Origin: Pseudomonadales bacterium
Lineage (GTDB): Bacteria; Pseudomonadota; Gammaproteobacteria; Pseudomonadales; UBA5518
NCBI GenBank assembly: GCA_024234165.1
Contig: JACKOP010000001.1
Location: 1,240,001-1,304,000 of the forward strand
Direction: 5' to 3'
DNA length: 64,000 bases
The notes under the pieces were generated by a model. That model ran no database searches, was not told the origin of the DNA, and was given only the letters and a program-made list of their open reading frames with translations. Positions 44,295 to 53,766 of this stretch are shown here, piece by piece; position 1 is the stretch's first letter; each line of letters begins with the position of its first letter. The position numbers were made by a program, and so were the translations under genes.

Positions 44295-45233
44295 ATGACG
44301 GGTACCGCTCCTGCAGTGATCGCCGTCGGCGAGTGCATGCTGGAGCTTGCCCCTGCCGCCGACGGTTGGCGACTGGGGCACGCGGGCGATACGTTCAACA
44401 CGGCGCTCCACCTCGCGCGCGAGGGCATTCCCGTCGGCTACCTGAGTGCGCTCGGGACCGATCCGTTCAGTGCCGGGATGCGCGCCGCATGGCGAGCCGA
44501 GGGCATCGACGATTCGCTGGTACTGAGCGATGCGGCCCGGCTGCCGGGGCTCTATGCAATCCGTACCGACGAGCACGGAGAGCGCACCTTCTATTACTGG
44601 CGCGACCGCTCGGCGGTTCGCAACCTGTTCCGGCTCGACGGCATCGAGGAAGCGCTCGCACGCGCCGCACAGGCGGAACTCCTCTACCTGTCGGGAATCA
44701 CGCTATCGATCTTCGAGGCCGAAGATCGCACCCGTCTGCTCGCCCTGGCGGCCGCGGTGCGGCGCAACGGCGGCATGGTCGCGTTCGACCCCAACTACCG
44801 CCCTGCCGGCTGGCCCGACGCGGCGACGGCTCGCGATTCGATGCGTGAATTCTCGACCGAAATCGATATCGTGCTGGCAACGTTCGAGGACGAGCGCACG
44901 CTGTGGAGCGATGTGGACGCTGGCGCATCCGCAGCGCGCTGGCACACGTGGGGCGTGCGTGAAGTCGTCATCAAACTCGGGGCAACGGGCGCCATGGCGA
45001 GCGTCGGTGGCATCAGCGTGCATGAGAGCGCCGAGCGTGTTGCGCACGTCGTCGATACCACGGGCGCCGGCGATTCGTTCAACGCAGCCTACCTGGCCTT
45101 GCGCCGCGGCGGAGCCGATATCGCGACCGCAGCGCGCGCCGGCAACCGCCTCGCCGCACAGGTGATCCAGGTCAGCGGCGCGATCCTGCCGCGCCCGGCG
45201 CAAACACCCCTCCCAACCCGCACCACGCCGTGA
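44295..45233 (+). CDS. kdgK: 2-Keto-3-deoxygluconate kinase (PfkB family)
   Basis: A 312-residue ribokinase-fold sugar kinase phosphorylating KDG to KDPG. VIAVGECMLELAP at the N-terminus, AGDTFNTALHLAREG (substrate loop), VAFDPNYRPAGWPD, and the catalytic DTTGAGDSFNAAYLA near the C-terminus are standard. It starts one base after the manD stop and so is coupled to it. The next pathway enzyme, KDPG aldolase, is absent here. Its 3' end overlaps the convergent DUF2478 gene by 62 bp. Confidence 0.9.
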   Translation: MTGTAPAVIAVGECMLELAPAADGWRLGHAGDTFNTALHLAREGIPVGYLSALGTDPFSAGMRAAWRAEGIDDSLVLSDAARLPGLYAIRTDEHGERTFYYWRDRSAVRNLFRLDGIEEALARAAQAELLYLSGITLSIFEAEDRTRLLALAAAVRRNGGMVAFDPNYRPAGWPDAATARDSMREFSTEIDIVLATFEDERTLWSDVDAGASAARWHTWGVREVVIKLGATGAMASVGGISVHESAERVAHVVDTTGAGDSFNAAYLALRRGGADIATAARAGNRLAAQVIQVSGAILPRPAQTPLPTRTTP

Positions 45234-45714
45234 TCGCTGCCGCATCCGGCTCGAGCGAGGTGGCTTGCGGCGCATAGGCTGCAAAGGTATCGCGGTGCTT
45301 GCGCGCGACCGTGGTAAGAATCGGCTTTCCCGTCATCAGCGCCGCCTCGAATGCCGGGTAGAGGCCTTTCTGCTGCGCTTCGAGCTTGCCGAACTTGCTC
45401 AGCACCACGACGTCACTGTCGGCGATGCGGTCGATGATCGCTGCGCAGGCGCTGCTGACGCCGCTGCCGTCCAGATGGCACGACGTGCCCGCAGGCGGTT
45501 CGTCGAGATAGATCTGGAAACGCACACCGGTGGCAATGTCGCAGAGAATGCCTGCGCTGCAACTGCGATCGGCGAGCCCATGCGCCTCGGTCGTGAGCCC
45601 GGCCACCTTCAACCCCGCCCGCCGCCATTCCGCCGCGAGACTGGCGAGCAGCTTCTGGGCGATGTCGTTGTCTGCCGCCGTGACGACGGCGATCCGTCCT
45701 GCATTGGTGGCCAT
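45172..45714 (-). CDS. DUF2478 protein, molybdenum-associated
   Basis: A 180-residue protein with the DUF2478 pattern: IAVVTAADNDIAQKLLASLA at a degenerate P-loop position, LKVAGLTTEAHG, RSCSAGILCDIATG, and the signature DVVVLSKFGKLEAQQKG. Family genes usually neighbour molybdate or molybdoenzyme genes. Here it is divergent from the formate dehydrogenase operon by 130 bp, which fits a role in molybdenum cofactor supply. ATG 45714 begins the conserved part; the frame is open much further upstream across fdsG and is not coding there. It overlaps the end of kdgK. Confidence 0.8.
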   Translation of the reverse strand: MATNAGRIAVVTAADNDIAQKLLASLAAEWRRAGLKVAGLTTEAHGLADRSCSAGILCDIATGVRFQIYLDEPPAGTSCHLDGSGVSSACAAIIDRIADSDVVVLSKFGKLEAQQKGLYPAFEAALMTGKPILTTVARKHRDTFAAYAPQATSLEPDAAAITAWCGLGGVFAPGAAGSRR

Positions 45715-45843
45715 GGCCTGCACTCCATCCCGATTCGCGTCAGGATGATCCGGTTTTTCCGATGCTTCAATGTGTGATTCGGTGCTCGAACGCAAGCCCG
45801 ACCCACTGAAGTAGAATGCCACGGCAAACCGGGTCGACGGGGA

Positions 45844-46332
45844 ATGGGGGCAATGAGCGAAACCATCGTCACCGAAGTCGATCCACTCACTGAAGCGATC
45901 GCAGCGCACCGTGAATGCCGTGGCCCGCTGCTGCCACTGCTGCACGCGGTGCAGGCACGCTGTGGCCATATCGGCGATGACGCGGTCGCACGCATCGCCG
46001 AGGCGCTGAATCTCTCGCGGGCCGAGGTGCACGGCGTGGTCTCGTTCTACGGTCACTTCCGCCGTTCGCCGGGCGGCCGGCACCGCGTCGGCATCTGCCG
46101 TGCCGAAGCGTGTCAGGCGGTCGGCTCGCGTGCACTCGCAGCCGAGGCACGCCAGCAGCTCGGTATCGATTTCGGTGCCACCAGCGCCGATGGCGCGTTC
46201 AGCCTGCAGGGCATGTACTGCCTCGGCAACTGCGCGGCAGGGCCGTCGGTACTGATCGACGATGAGCTGTACGGACGCGTCGATGCAGCACGGCTCGCCG
46301 AGTTGCTGGCCGAGTGGCGGGCACGCGAATGA
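45844..46332 (+). CDS. fdsG: NAD-dependent formate dehydrogenase gamma subunit
   Basis: A 162-residue thioredoxin-fold 2Fe-2S protein homologous to NuoE. HGVVSFYGHFRR precedes the first cysteine pair CRAEAC; the second pair is in YCLGNCAAGPSV. It relays electrons within the cytoplasmic FdsGBA complex. The first ATG is 45844 and a second at 45853 (MSETIV) is equally plausible; neither has a clear ribosome site. Its stop overlaps the fdsB start (ATGA, 46329-46332). Confidence 0.92.
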   Translation: MGAMSETIVTEVDPLTEAIAAHRECRGPLLPLLHAVQARCGHIGDDAVARIAEALNLSRAEVHGVVSFYGHFRRSPGGRHRVGICRAEACQAVGSRALAAEARQQLGIDFGATSADGAFSLQGMYCLGNCAAGPSVLIDDELYGRVDAARLAELLAEWRARE

Positions 46333-47879
46333 ACCGGCCGACCCTATCCGTATACATCTCCGGCGACGCCAGCGCGCGTGCGCTGGGTGCAGACCAGGTC
46401 GCCCTCGAGATCGCCGCCCGCGCCAGCGCAACCGGCCGTGCGATCACGATCGTGCGTACCGGATCACGCGGCATGGTCTGCGCCGAGCCGCTCGTCGAGG
46501 TCGAGACGGCTGGCAGCCGCATCGCCTACGCCCCGGTGAATACCGGCGATCTCGATGGTCTGTTTGCCGCCGGATTCCTCGACGGTCGCGAGCACGCGCT
46601 GCGGCTCGGGCGCCTCGATGCCCTGCCGTGGTTCGCGCACCAGGAGCGACTGAGCTTCGCGCGTTGCGGCCTGATCGATCCACTCGACTACGTGGTGTGG
46701 TGCGCCAGCGGCGGCCTTGCCGGCGTGGAACGCGCGCTCGAACTGCCGGCGCAGCGGATCGTGCAGGAGATCGGCGAATCGGGCCTGCGCGGACGCGGTG
46801 GCGCCGCCTTTCCCACCGGGCGCAAATGGCAGACCGTGCTCGAACGGGAAGCGCCCGAGAAGTTCATCGTCTGCAACGCGGACGAGGGTGATTCGGGCAC
46901 CTTTTCCGACCGCATGCTGATGGAAGGCGACCCGTACACGCTGCTCGCCGGCATGCTGATCGCGGGGCTCGCGGTCGGTGCAACGCAGGGCTACATCTAT
47001 TTGCGCATCGAATACCCGCACGCTCGCCGGGTGCTCGAGGCCGCGATCCGGATCGCACGCGAGCGTGGGCTGCTCGGCGAACGCGTGCTCGGCAGCTCGC
47101 GGCGTTTCGACATCGAACTTCGCCTCGGCGCCGGTGCGTACATCTGCGGCGAGGAGACGGCGCTGCTCGAAAGCATCGAAGGCCGGCGCGCCGAGGTGCG
47201 TTACCGCCCACCACTGCCCGCAGTCAAGGGACTGTGGGGACAGCCAACGGTAGTCAACAACGTCATCACGCTGGCCACGGTGCCGCTCATCCTCGAGTGT
47301 GGCGCGGCGTTTTATCGCGACTTCGGCGCCGGTGACTCGCGCGGCACACTGCCGCTGCAGCTCGGCGGCAACGTGAAGCGTGGCGGACTGGTCGAAAAGG
47401 CTTTCGGCCTCAGCGTGCGCGAACTCGTCGAGGACTTCGGCGAAGGCACGCTGAGCGGCCGCCCGGTGCGGGCGGTACAGGTCGGCGGCCCACTCGGTGC
47501 CTACCTCACCGCAGCGCAGCTCGACACGCCGCTCACCTACGAAGGACTCGCGAGCGTTGGCGCGATGCTCGGCCACGGCGGTGTCGTGGTGTTCGACGAC
47601 AGCACCGACATGCTCGAGATGGCCCGCTTCGCGATGGAGTTCTGCGCGCACGAGTCCTGCGGCAAGTGCACACCGTGTCGCATCGGTTCCACACGCGCCG
47701 AAGAGCTGCTCGCACGCCTGTGTGCGGGCCACGCGACGCGCGCCGAAGTCGACCAGCTCGACCGCCTCTGCACCACGATGATCGACGGCTCGCTGTGCGG
47801 CCTGGGTGGCATGGCGCCCTACCCGGTACGCAGCATCCTGCGCGGCTTTCCCGAAGCGCTCACACGCCGGCTGGCCTGA
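46329..47879 (+). CDS. fdsB: NAD-dependent formate dehydrogenase beta subunit
   Basis: A 516-residue NuoE/NuoF-like flavoprotein. An N-terminal thioredoxin-like region (1-110) is followed by the FMN/NADH domain with GLRGRGGAAFPTGRKW, NADEGDSGTFSDR and GAGAYICGEETALLES. The 4Fe-4S motif is ESCGKCTPCRIGS with a distal Cys in LCTTMIDGSLCGLGG. It carries the NAD+ reduction site. It overlaps fdsG and is followed by fdsA after 14 bp containing GGAGGA. Confidence 0.93.
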   Translation: MNRPTLSVYISGDASARALGADQVALEIAARASATGRAITIVRTGSRGMVCAEPLVEVETAGSRIAYAPVNTGDLDGLFAAGFLDGREHALRLGRLDALPWFAHQERLSFARCGLIDPLDYVVWCASGGLAGVERALELPAQRIVQEIGESGLRGRGGAAFPTGRKWQTVLEREAPEKFIVCNADEGDSGTFSDRMLMEGDPYTLLAGMLIAGLAVGATQGYIYLRIEYPHARRVLEAAIRIARERGLLGERVLGSSRRFDIELRLGAGAYICGEETALLESIEGRRAEVRYRPPLPAVKGLWGQPTVVNNVITLATVPLILECGAAFYRDFGAGDSRGTLPLQLGGNVKRGGLVEKAFGLSVRELVEDFGEGTLSGRPVRAVQVGGPLGAYLTAAQLDTPLTYEGLASVGAMLGHGGVVVFDDSTDMLEMARFAMEFCAHESCGKCTPCRIGSTRAEELLARLCAGHATRAEVDQLDRLCTTMIDGSLCGLGGMAPYPVRSILRGFPEALTRRLA

Positions 47880-47893
47880 AGGAGGACGACGGC

Positions 47894-50761
47894 ATGCATT
47901 CGATCAGACACCGCGACCTGGGGACACCCGCCCCGCAAACACCCGGCCCGCTGATCGGTCTCGAGATCGACGGCCACAGCGTGAGTGTGCCGCAAGGCAG
48001 CTCGGTACTGCGTGCAGCCGCACTGGCCGGCGTCGACGTGCCGAAGCTCTGCGCCACCGACACGCTGCAGGCCTGCGGCTCGTGCCGGCTGTGCCTGGTC
48101 GAGATCGAAGGTCAGAAGGGACTGCCAGCCTCCTGCACCACGCTCGTCGCACCCGGCATGAAGGTGAAGACGACATCGCCACGCCTCGAGGAGATCCGCA
48201 AAGGCGTGCTGGAACTCTACGTCTCCGAGCAAGCCGCCGACTGGGCCAGCAATCCAGCGCACCAGGGCACCCGGCTGCTGCAGATGGCAACCCGGCACGG
48301 GGTGCTTTCCTCCCCCTACGCGAGCGCGGCGCCGCCGGCCCTGCAGGCGATCGCACGCGATGACTCGAACCCGTACTTCCGCTTCGACAGCAGCCTCTGC
48401 ATCGTCTGTTCGCGCTGTGTGAGCGCCTGCAACGATATCCAGGGCACTTTCGCACTCACCGTCGCAGGACGCGGCCTCGCCTCGCGCATCGTCGCAAGTC
48501 AGGACGAATCCTTCCTCGCCTCCGAATGCGTTTCCTGCGGCCAATGCGTCGAAAGCTGCCCGACCGGCGCGCTCAGCGAGAAATCCCGCCTTGCGATCGG
48601 CCTGCCCGAGCACGTGGTGACGACCACCTGCGCGTACTGCGGCGTCGGCTGCAGCTTCGATGTCGAACTGCGCGGCACCGATGTGGTGCGCATGGCACCG
48701 AACCGCGCGGGCGGCGCGAACCATGGCCACGCCTGCGTGAAGGGGCGCTTCGCGTACGGTTATGCCACGCACCCCGAGCGCATCACACGCCCCATGATCC
48801 GCGCGAGCATCGACGAACCGTGGCAGAAAGTGAGCTGGGAAGAAGCCATTGCATACGCAGCGGCCGAATTCCGCCGCATCCAGGCCCGCTACGGGCGCAC
48901 CAGCATCGGCGCCATCGCTTCCTCGCGCTGCACGAACGAGGAAACCTACCTGGTGCAGAAGCTGGTGCGCGCCGCGTTCGGCAACAACAACGTCGACAAC
49001 TGCGCCCGCGTCTGCCACGCACCGACCGGCTTCGGCCTGAAGAGCACCCTCGGCGAATCGGCCGGCACCCAGGCCTTCGATTCGCTGCGTGATGCCGACG
49101 TGATCCTCCTGATCGGTGCGAACCCGACCGAAGCACACCCGGTCTTCGCCTCGATGCTGAAGCGCCGCGTACGCGAAGGAGCCGGCCTCGTCGTGATCGA
49201 CCCGCGCGCGATCCCGATGGTGCGCTCCGCGCGCGTCGAGGCGCGGCACCACCTGCAACTGCGCCCCGGCACCAACGTCGCGATGCTGAACGCGCTCGCG
49301 CACGTGGTCATCACCGAGGGGCTCGAACGCCCGGACTACATCGATGCGCGCTGCGAGCGCGAAGCCTACCGCGCGTGGCGCGAGTTCATTGCCTCGGAGC
49401 AGCAATCGCCCGAGGCGATGGAAGCCGTCACCGGGGTGCCTGCGCACAGCGTGCGTGCTGCCGCGCGCCTGTATGCCCAGGGGCCGAACAGTGCGATCTA
49501 CTACGGCCTCGGCGTAAGCGAACACAGCCAGGGGTCCACCGCCGTGATGGCGATCGCCAACCTCGCCATGGCCTGCGGGCACATCGGGCGCGAGGGCGTT
49601 GGCGTGAATCCACTGCGCGGGCAGAACAACGTGCAGGGCTCCTGCGACATGGGCTGCTTTCCGCACGAGCTGCCGGGCTACCGGCACATCAGCGATGCCG
49701 CACTGCGTGCGGACTTTGCCGCGGAGTGGAACGTCGAACTGCACGCGGAGCCGGGCCTGCGCATCCCGAACATGTTCGAGGCCGCGCTCGACGGCAGCTT
49801 CAGGGGGCTGTACCTGCAGGGCGAGGACCTCGCGCAGTCCGACCCGAACAGCCAGCACGTCGGCGCTGCGCTGCAGGCGATGGAGTGCATCGTCGTGCAG
49901 GATCTGTTCATCGGCGAGACGGCACGCTACGCGCACGTGTTCCTGCCCGGTTCCACCTTTCTCGAAAAGGACGGCACGTTCACGAACGCGGAACGCCGCA
50001 TCAGCCGCGTGCGCAAGGCGCTCGAACCGCCTGCAGGCCTTGCCGACTGGGAGATCACGGCTCGCCTCGCCAACGCACTCGGCTACCCGATGCACTACCG
50101 GCACCCGTCAGAAATCATGGATGAGATCGCGCGCCTCACGCCCACCTTCAGCGGTGTGACTTACACGAAGCTCGAACGCCTCGGCAGTATCCAGTGGCCC
50201 TGCGACGAGGCGCAGCCCGCGGGCACACCGACCATGCACGTGGGCGAGTTCGTGCGCGGCAAGGGTCGCTTCTTCATCACGAGGTACGTGCCGAGCAGCG
50301 AACGTTCCAGCTCACGCCTGCCGCTGCTGCTCACTACCGGGCGTACGCTTGCACAGTACAACGTCGGTGCGCAGACACGGCGCACCGACAACGTGGCCTG
50401 GTACGCCGAGGACCGGCTCGAGATCCATCCGCACGATGCGGAAGTCCGCGGCATCGTCGACGGGGATCCGGTCGGCGTGACGAGCCGCGCCGGGGAAACG
50501 GTGCTGCGTGCCAGCGTGACCGAGCGCGTGCAACCGGGCGTGGTGTACACCACCTTCCATTTTCCCGAATCCGGTGCGAACGTGCTCACGACCGACAACT
50601 CCGACTGGGCAACCAACTGCCCCGAATACAAGGTGACCGCAGTCCAGGTCGTGAAGGTCGACAGTCCCTCGGCGTGGCAGCAACGTCGCGCGCGTTTCAC
50701 GCACGAGCAGGATGCACTGCTCGCTGGCGCACGCACGGACGCCGGAGCGATCCGTGCATAG
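47894..50761 (+). CDS. fdsA: NAD-dependent formate dehydrogenase alpha subunit (Mo-bisMGD)
   Basis: A 955-residue catalytic subunit oxidising formate to CO2. In order: a 2Fe-2S ferredoxin domain (C53, C64, C67, C81), an NADH-dehydrogenase-G-like segment, two 4Fe-4S sites (C169/172/175/179 and C212/215/218/222), a further 4Fe-4S site (C246, C249, C253, C281), then the molybdopterin domains. The Mo ligand is C374 in NCARVCHAPTG with H375 beside it, so this is the cysteine, not the selenocysteine, form. ATG 47894 has GGAGGA 7-10 bases before it. The fdsC/fdhD sulfurtransferase needed for activation is not in the window. Confidence 0.94.
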   Translation: MHSIRHRDLGTPAPQTPGPLIGLEIDGHSVSVPQGSSVLRAAALAGVDVPKLCATDTLQACGSCRLCLVEIEGQKGLPASCTTLVAPGMKVKTTSPRLEEIRKGVLELYVSEQAADWASNPAHQGTRLLQMATRHGVLSSPYASAAPPALQAIARDDSNPYFRFDSSLCIVCSRCVSACNDIQGTFALTVAGRGLASRIVASQDESFLASECVSCGQCVESCPTGALSEKSRLAIGLPEHVVTTTCAYCGVGCSFDVELRGTDVVRMAPNRAGGANHGHACVKGRFAYGYATHPERITRPMIRASIDEPWQKVSWEEAIAYAAAEFRRIQARYGRTSIGAIASSRCTNEETYLVQKLVRAAFGNNNVDNCARVCHAPTGFGLKSTLGESAGTQAFDSLRDADVILLIGANPTEAHPVFASMLKRRVREGAGLVVIDPRAIPMVRSARVEARHHLQLRPGTNVAMLNALAHVVITEGLERPDYIDARCEREAYRAWREFIASEQQSPEAMEAVTGVPAHSVRAAARLYAQGPNSAIYYGLGVSEHSQGSTAVMAIANLAMACGHIGREGVGVNPLRGQNNVQGSCDMGCFPHELPGYRHISDAALRADFAAEWNVELHAEPGLRIPNMFEAALDGSFRGLYLQGEDLAQSDPNSQHVGAALQAMECIVVQDLFIGETARYAHVFLPGSTFLEKDGTFTNAERRISRVRKALEPPAGLADWEITARLANALGYPMHYRHPSEIMDEIARLTPTFSGVTYTKLERLGSIQWPCDEAQPAGTPTMHVGEFVRGKGRFFITRYVPSSERSSSRLPLLLTTGRTLAQYNVGAQTRRTDNVAWYAEDRLEIHPHDAEVRGIVDGDPVGVTSRAGETVLRASVTERVQPGVVYTTFHFPESGANVLTTDNSDWATNCPEYKVTAVQVVKVDSPSAWQQRRARFTHEQDALLAGARTDAGAIRA

Positions 50762-50791
50762 ACTGTCACGGAGAGAAGCAGACGGACAGCC

Positions 50792-51016
50792 ATGCGAAGC
50801 GACTACCTGGTGAAGATGGCGAACGAGATCGCGGCGTTCCATGACGGCAGCGCGAGCGACCCTGCCGCTGCCGTTGTCGATCACATCAGGCGCTTCTGGG
50901 AACCGCGGATGGTCAGCGCCTTCGTGGCCCATCTGCGAGCAGGCGGCACCGGACTCGCGCCAACCGCACGAGCGGCAGCACGGATGCTCGGAACTCAAGC
51001 CGCCACGGGTGGGTGA
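50792..51016 (+). CDS. fdsD: Formate dehydrogenase delta subunit
   Basis: A 74-residue protein matching FdsD: LVKMANEIAAFH at the start and VVDHIRRFWEPRMVSAFVAHL in the centre. It is a small stabilising or maturation subunit of FdsGBA. It starts 30 bp after fdsA and closes the operon. A slightly longer Ala-rich tail ends the protein. Confidence 0.87.
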   Translation: MRSDYLVKMANEIAAFHDGSASDPAAAVVDHIRRFWEPRMVSAFVAHLRAGGTGLAPTARAAARMLGTQAATGG

Positions 51017-51068
51017 ACGCACGGCAGGACACGACGGGAATCGGGTTTCCACAAGGAGCGAGTGGCCA

Positions 51069-53033
51069 ATGTTGCACGACCAGGACAGAGCAGGCGTCAG
51101 GGATTCGACACGGATCCGCTTGACGCGCTGGAGCGCCGAATTTGCCGACCGCGAGCTGGAGGCCTCGTATCGCGAGTCGACGTTCCCGGCGGAACGCGCC
51201 GCACTGCGTGCAGCCGCCGTCGTCGTCTTCGTTGTCGACGTGCTGGTGCTGCTGTTCGGCAAGTTGATTCAACATCACCCCACGTCGACGCTGGAACTCA
51301 TCGGACAGGCCTTGGCACTGACGATCATCCTCACGCTCTACCTGCTGCTCGGTCGCAAGCGGCGACTCGACTCCTGGCGCGCCTGGACCGCAATCTCGGG
51401 CCTGACCCTGATCGTGGCGATCGCGACGATGATCGCCTGCGGCTACGGCATGAACTACCGTGGCAGCCTGCTGATCCCGTCGGGCGTGCTCGCGATCTAC
51501 CTGGTGGTCCGCCTGAATCTGGTCACGCTCGCCGGGTTTACTGCCTCCTACTCGGTGCTGACATTTTGCGCCTGGCTTTCGACGCTGGAGGCCTCAGACT
51601 TCAACAACGTCATGTTCATGCTGATACTCGTGGTGCTCGCGAACCTGTTCGGCTACGTCGAGTCGCGCCGTCTGCAGCGCGAACGCAGGATCGTGTTTGC
51701 CCAGCGGCAGACGCTCACCCGGCTCGCCTCGCTCGATGATCTGACGCGCCTGGCGAACCGCCGCAGCTTCTACGAAACCGCAGACGAACAACTGCAGCGG
51801 CTGCACGATGCGCAACTCGAGGCGGCGGTCATGCTGGTCGACCTGGACCGCTTCAAGGAAATCAACGACACGCTTGGCCACCACACCGGCGATGCGCTGC
51901 TGCAGGAGGTGGCCGCGCGCATGCGAACCTCGCTGCCGGAAGCGCTGGCGCTGGCCCGCCTCGGTGGTGACGAGTACGCGGCCCTGCTGCTTGGGCAGCG
52001 CGGCGATGACTGGGCGATCACGGCAGCGCAACGCTTCCTGTCGAGCCTGGACCAGTCCGTCGAACTCGACGGACTGGACCTGCATATCAACGCCAGCGTC
52101 GGCGTGGCGGTTCGCCGTCACGGCGAAGACCGGCAGACCCTGCTGCGCCAGGCAGATATCGCCATGTATCGTGCCAAGGGTCGCGGCGGCGGAATCGAGG
52201 TCTACTGCCCGGCGCACGCCATACACACACGCGAGCACGTCGAACTGGCGAGCGAACTGGGCACCGCGCTGCACAATGACGAAATCAGACTCCATTACCA
52301 GCCGAAGGTCGACATCCTCACCGACACGACTCACGGCGTCGAGGCACTGATCCGCTGGCAACACCCCGTGCACGGCCTGCTGCTGCCCGAACGGTTCGTG
52401 CCTATCGCCGAACGCCACGGCCTGATGCGGAAACTGACGCTGCGCGTGCTCATGCTGGCGCTGCAGCAGGCCCAGCAATGGCAGCGGGCAGGCAGGGAAC
52501 TGCGCATCGCCGTGAACCTGGCGCCGGAAAGCCTGCTGGATGCGCGCTTCCCCGACGAAGTATTGGAGATGCTGGGGAGCACCGGTGTTTCCGCCCGCAT
52601 GCTGCAACTGGAAATCACCGAGAACACGCTGCTGATCGACCCCGAGCGGATCCTGCAGGCGATCACCCGCCTCGGCGAGGCCGGCCTGAAGTTCGCGCTC
52701 GACGACTACGGCACCGGCTATTCCTCGCTCGCCTACTTGAGCATCCTGCCGATCGACGAACTGAAGATCGACCGTTCCTTCGTATCGAATCTCGTCAGTG
52801 ATGAAAACAATGTGGTGATCGTCCGATCGACGATCCAGATGGCACGGGAGCTCGGCTTTCACGTCGTCGCCGAAGGCGTCGAGGATCATGCGACGCGACA
52901 ACAACTGTTCCGCTTCGGCTGCGACACGGCACAGGGCAACTATCTGTCACCGCCGCTTCCCGCTGCCGAGCTCGAAGAGTGGATCGATATCCGCAGCAAC
53001 CCGCCCACGGCGGCGCGCTCCCTGAGGCTGTGA
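51069..53033 (+). CDS. Membrane GGDEF-EAL cyclic-di-GMP protein
   Basis: A 654-residue protein. About six hydrophobic segments (60-225) form an unnamed membrane sensor region. A GGDEF domain has LARLGGDEYAALLLG (GGDEY in place of GGDEF) and DLDRFKEINDTLGH. A C-terminal EAL domain has GVEALIRWQHP, LEITENTLL, LDDYGTGYSSLAYL and VAEGVED, so the phosphodiesterase residues appear intact. It may make, degrade or both sense and degrade c-di-GMP; the EAL side looks the more certain. AAGGAG is 10 bases before ATG 51069. It follows fdsD by 52 bp. Confidence 0.9.
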   Translation: MLHDQDRAGVRDSTRIRLTRWSAEFADRELEASYRESTFPAERAALRAAAVVVFVVDVLVLLFGKLIQHHPTSTLELIGQALALTIILTLYLLLGRKRRLDSWRAWTAISGLTLIVAIATMIACGYGMNYRGSLLIPSGVLAIYLVVRLNLVTLAGFTASYSVLTFCAWLSTLEASDFNNVMFMLILVVLANLFGYVESRRLQRERRIVFAQRQTLTRLASLDDLTRLANRRSFYETADEQLQRLHDAQLEAAVMLVDLDRFKEINDTLGHHTGDALLQEVAARMRTSLPEALALARLGGDEYAALLLGQRGDDWAITAAQRFLSSLDQSVELDGLDLHINASVGVAVRRHGEDRQTLLRQADIAMYRAKGRGGGIEVYCPAHAIHTREHVELASELGTALHNDEIRLHYQPKVDILTDTTHGVEALIRWQHPVHGLLLPERFVPIAERHGLMRKLTLRVLMLALQQAQQWQRAGRELRIAVNLAPESLLDARFPDEVLEMLGSTGVSARMLQLEITENTLLIDPERILQAITRLGEAGLKFALDDYGTGYSSLAYLSILPIDELKIDRSFVSNLVSDENNVVIVRSTIQMARELGFHVVAEGVEDHATRQQLFRFGCDTAQGNYLSPPLPAAELEEWIDIRSNPPTAARSLRL

Positions 53034-53036
53034 GCG

Positions 53037-53756
53037 ATGAAGGAGAATTCGGTCATGGCGACAGCACCCGCCGTCGACGGCGTAGTCCTGGTGCACGGCG
53101 GCACCTGCGCCGCCGACATCTGGGATGAAGTGATGCCGCTGCTCGATTTCCCCGCCGTTGCCGTCGATCTGCCCGGGCGTGGCAGCAACCCTGCCGATCT
53201 GGCCACGGTCACGCTCGCCGACTGCGTTGCCGCCGTGATCGACGCAGCAGACCGTGCCGGCTTCAGGCGGATGGCGCTCGTCGGCCATTCCCTCGGCGGG
53301 GTCACCATCACCGAGACAGCGATGTGTCATCCCGATCGCGTGCTGTCGGTGATCTATCTGGCGGCGCTGGTGCCCACTGCGCACACCACCGCAGCTCGCC
53401 TCACCACCGGATCCGACATGCCGGACGGCAGGCTGAGCAGGATGCCGGAGGAAATCAGCAAGACCCTGTTTGCCAACGACCTCGACGAGGCGCAATGGGC
53501 GTCGGTACGCGCGCGCCTGGTCGATGACACCTCGGCACTGCTGAACGCCCGGGTGCGCGGCCTGCCGTTGCACGCACACCGCGTCTACATCGATTGCACA
53601 GAGGACGTTCCGGTACCACCGTCACTGGTCGAGGCGATGCTGCCTGCGCTCGGCGCCGGCGTCACGAGGCGAACGCTCGAGGCGGGGCATATGGTGATGA
53701 ACTCGCAACCGGTGCTGCTGGCCAGGACCCTGGCCGAACTGATTTGCATCGGCTGA
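53037..53756 (+). CDS. Alpha/beta-fold hydrolase
   Basis: A 239-residue serine hydrolase. The oxyanion-region motif is VVLVHGGTCAADIW, the nucleophile elbow ALVGHSLGG, and the catalytic histidine lies in EAGHMVMNSQP. The overall pattern resembles plant-type hydroxynitrile lyase/salicylate-binding esterases and small bacterial esterases. It begins three bases after the GGDEF-EAL stop, with AGGAG just inside the start region, and is probably cotranscribed. The substrate is unknown. The second methionine (position 7) could be the true start. Confidence 0.8.
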   Translation: MKENSVMATAPAVDGVVLVHGGTCAADIWDEVMPLLDFPAVAVDLPGRGSNPADLATVTLADCVAAVIDAADRAGFRRMALVGHSLGGVTITETAMCHPDRVLSVIYLAALVPTAHTTAARLTTGSDMPDGRLSRMPEEISKTLFANDLDEAQWASVRARLVDDTSALLNARVRGLPLHAHRVYIDCTEDVPVPPSLVEAMLPALGAGVTRRTLEAGHMVMNSQPVLLARTLAELICIG

Positions 53757-53766
53757 TTGCCAGACG

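Noticed and set aside
47819..50104. 761-codon open frame on the minus strand
   Set aside because: Mirror of fdsA; Val/Ala/Asp-rich composition typical of shadow frames.
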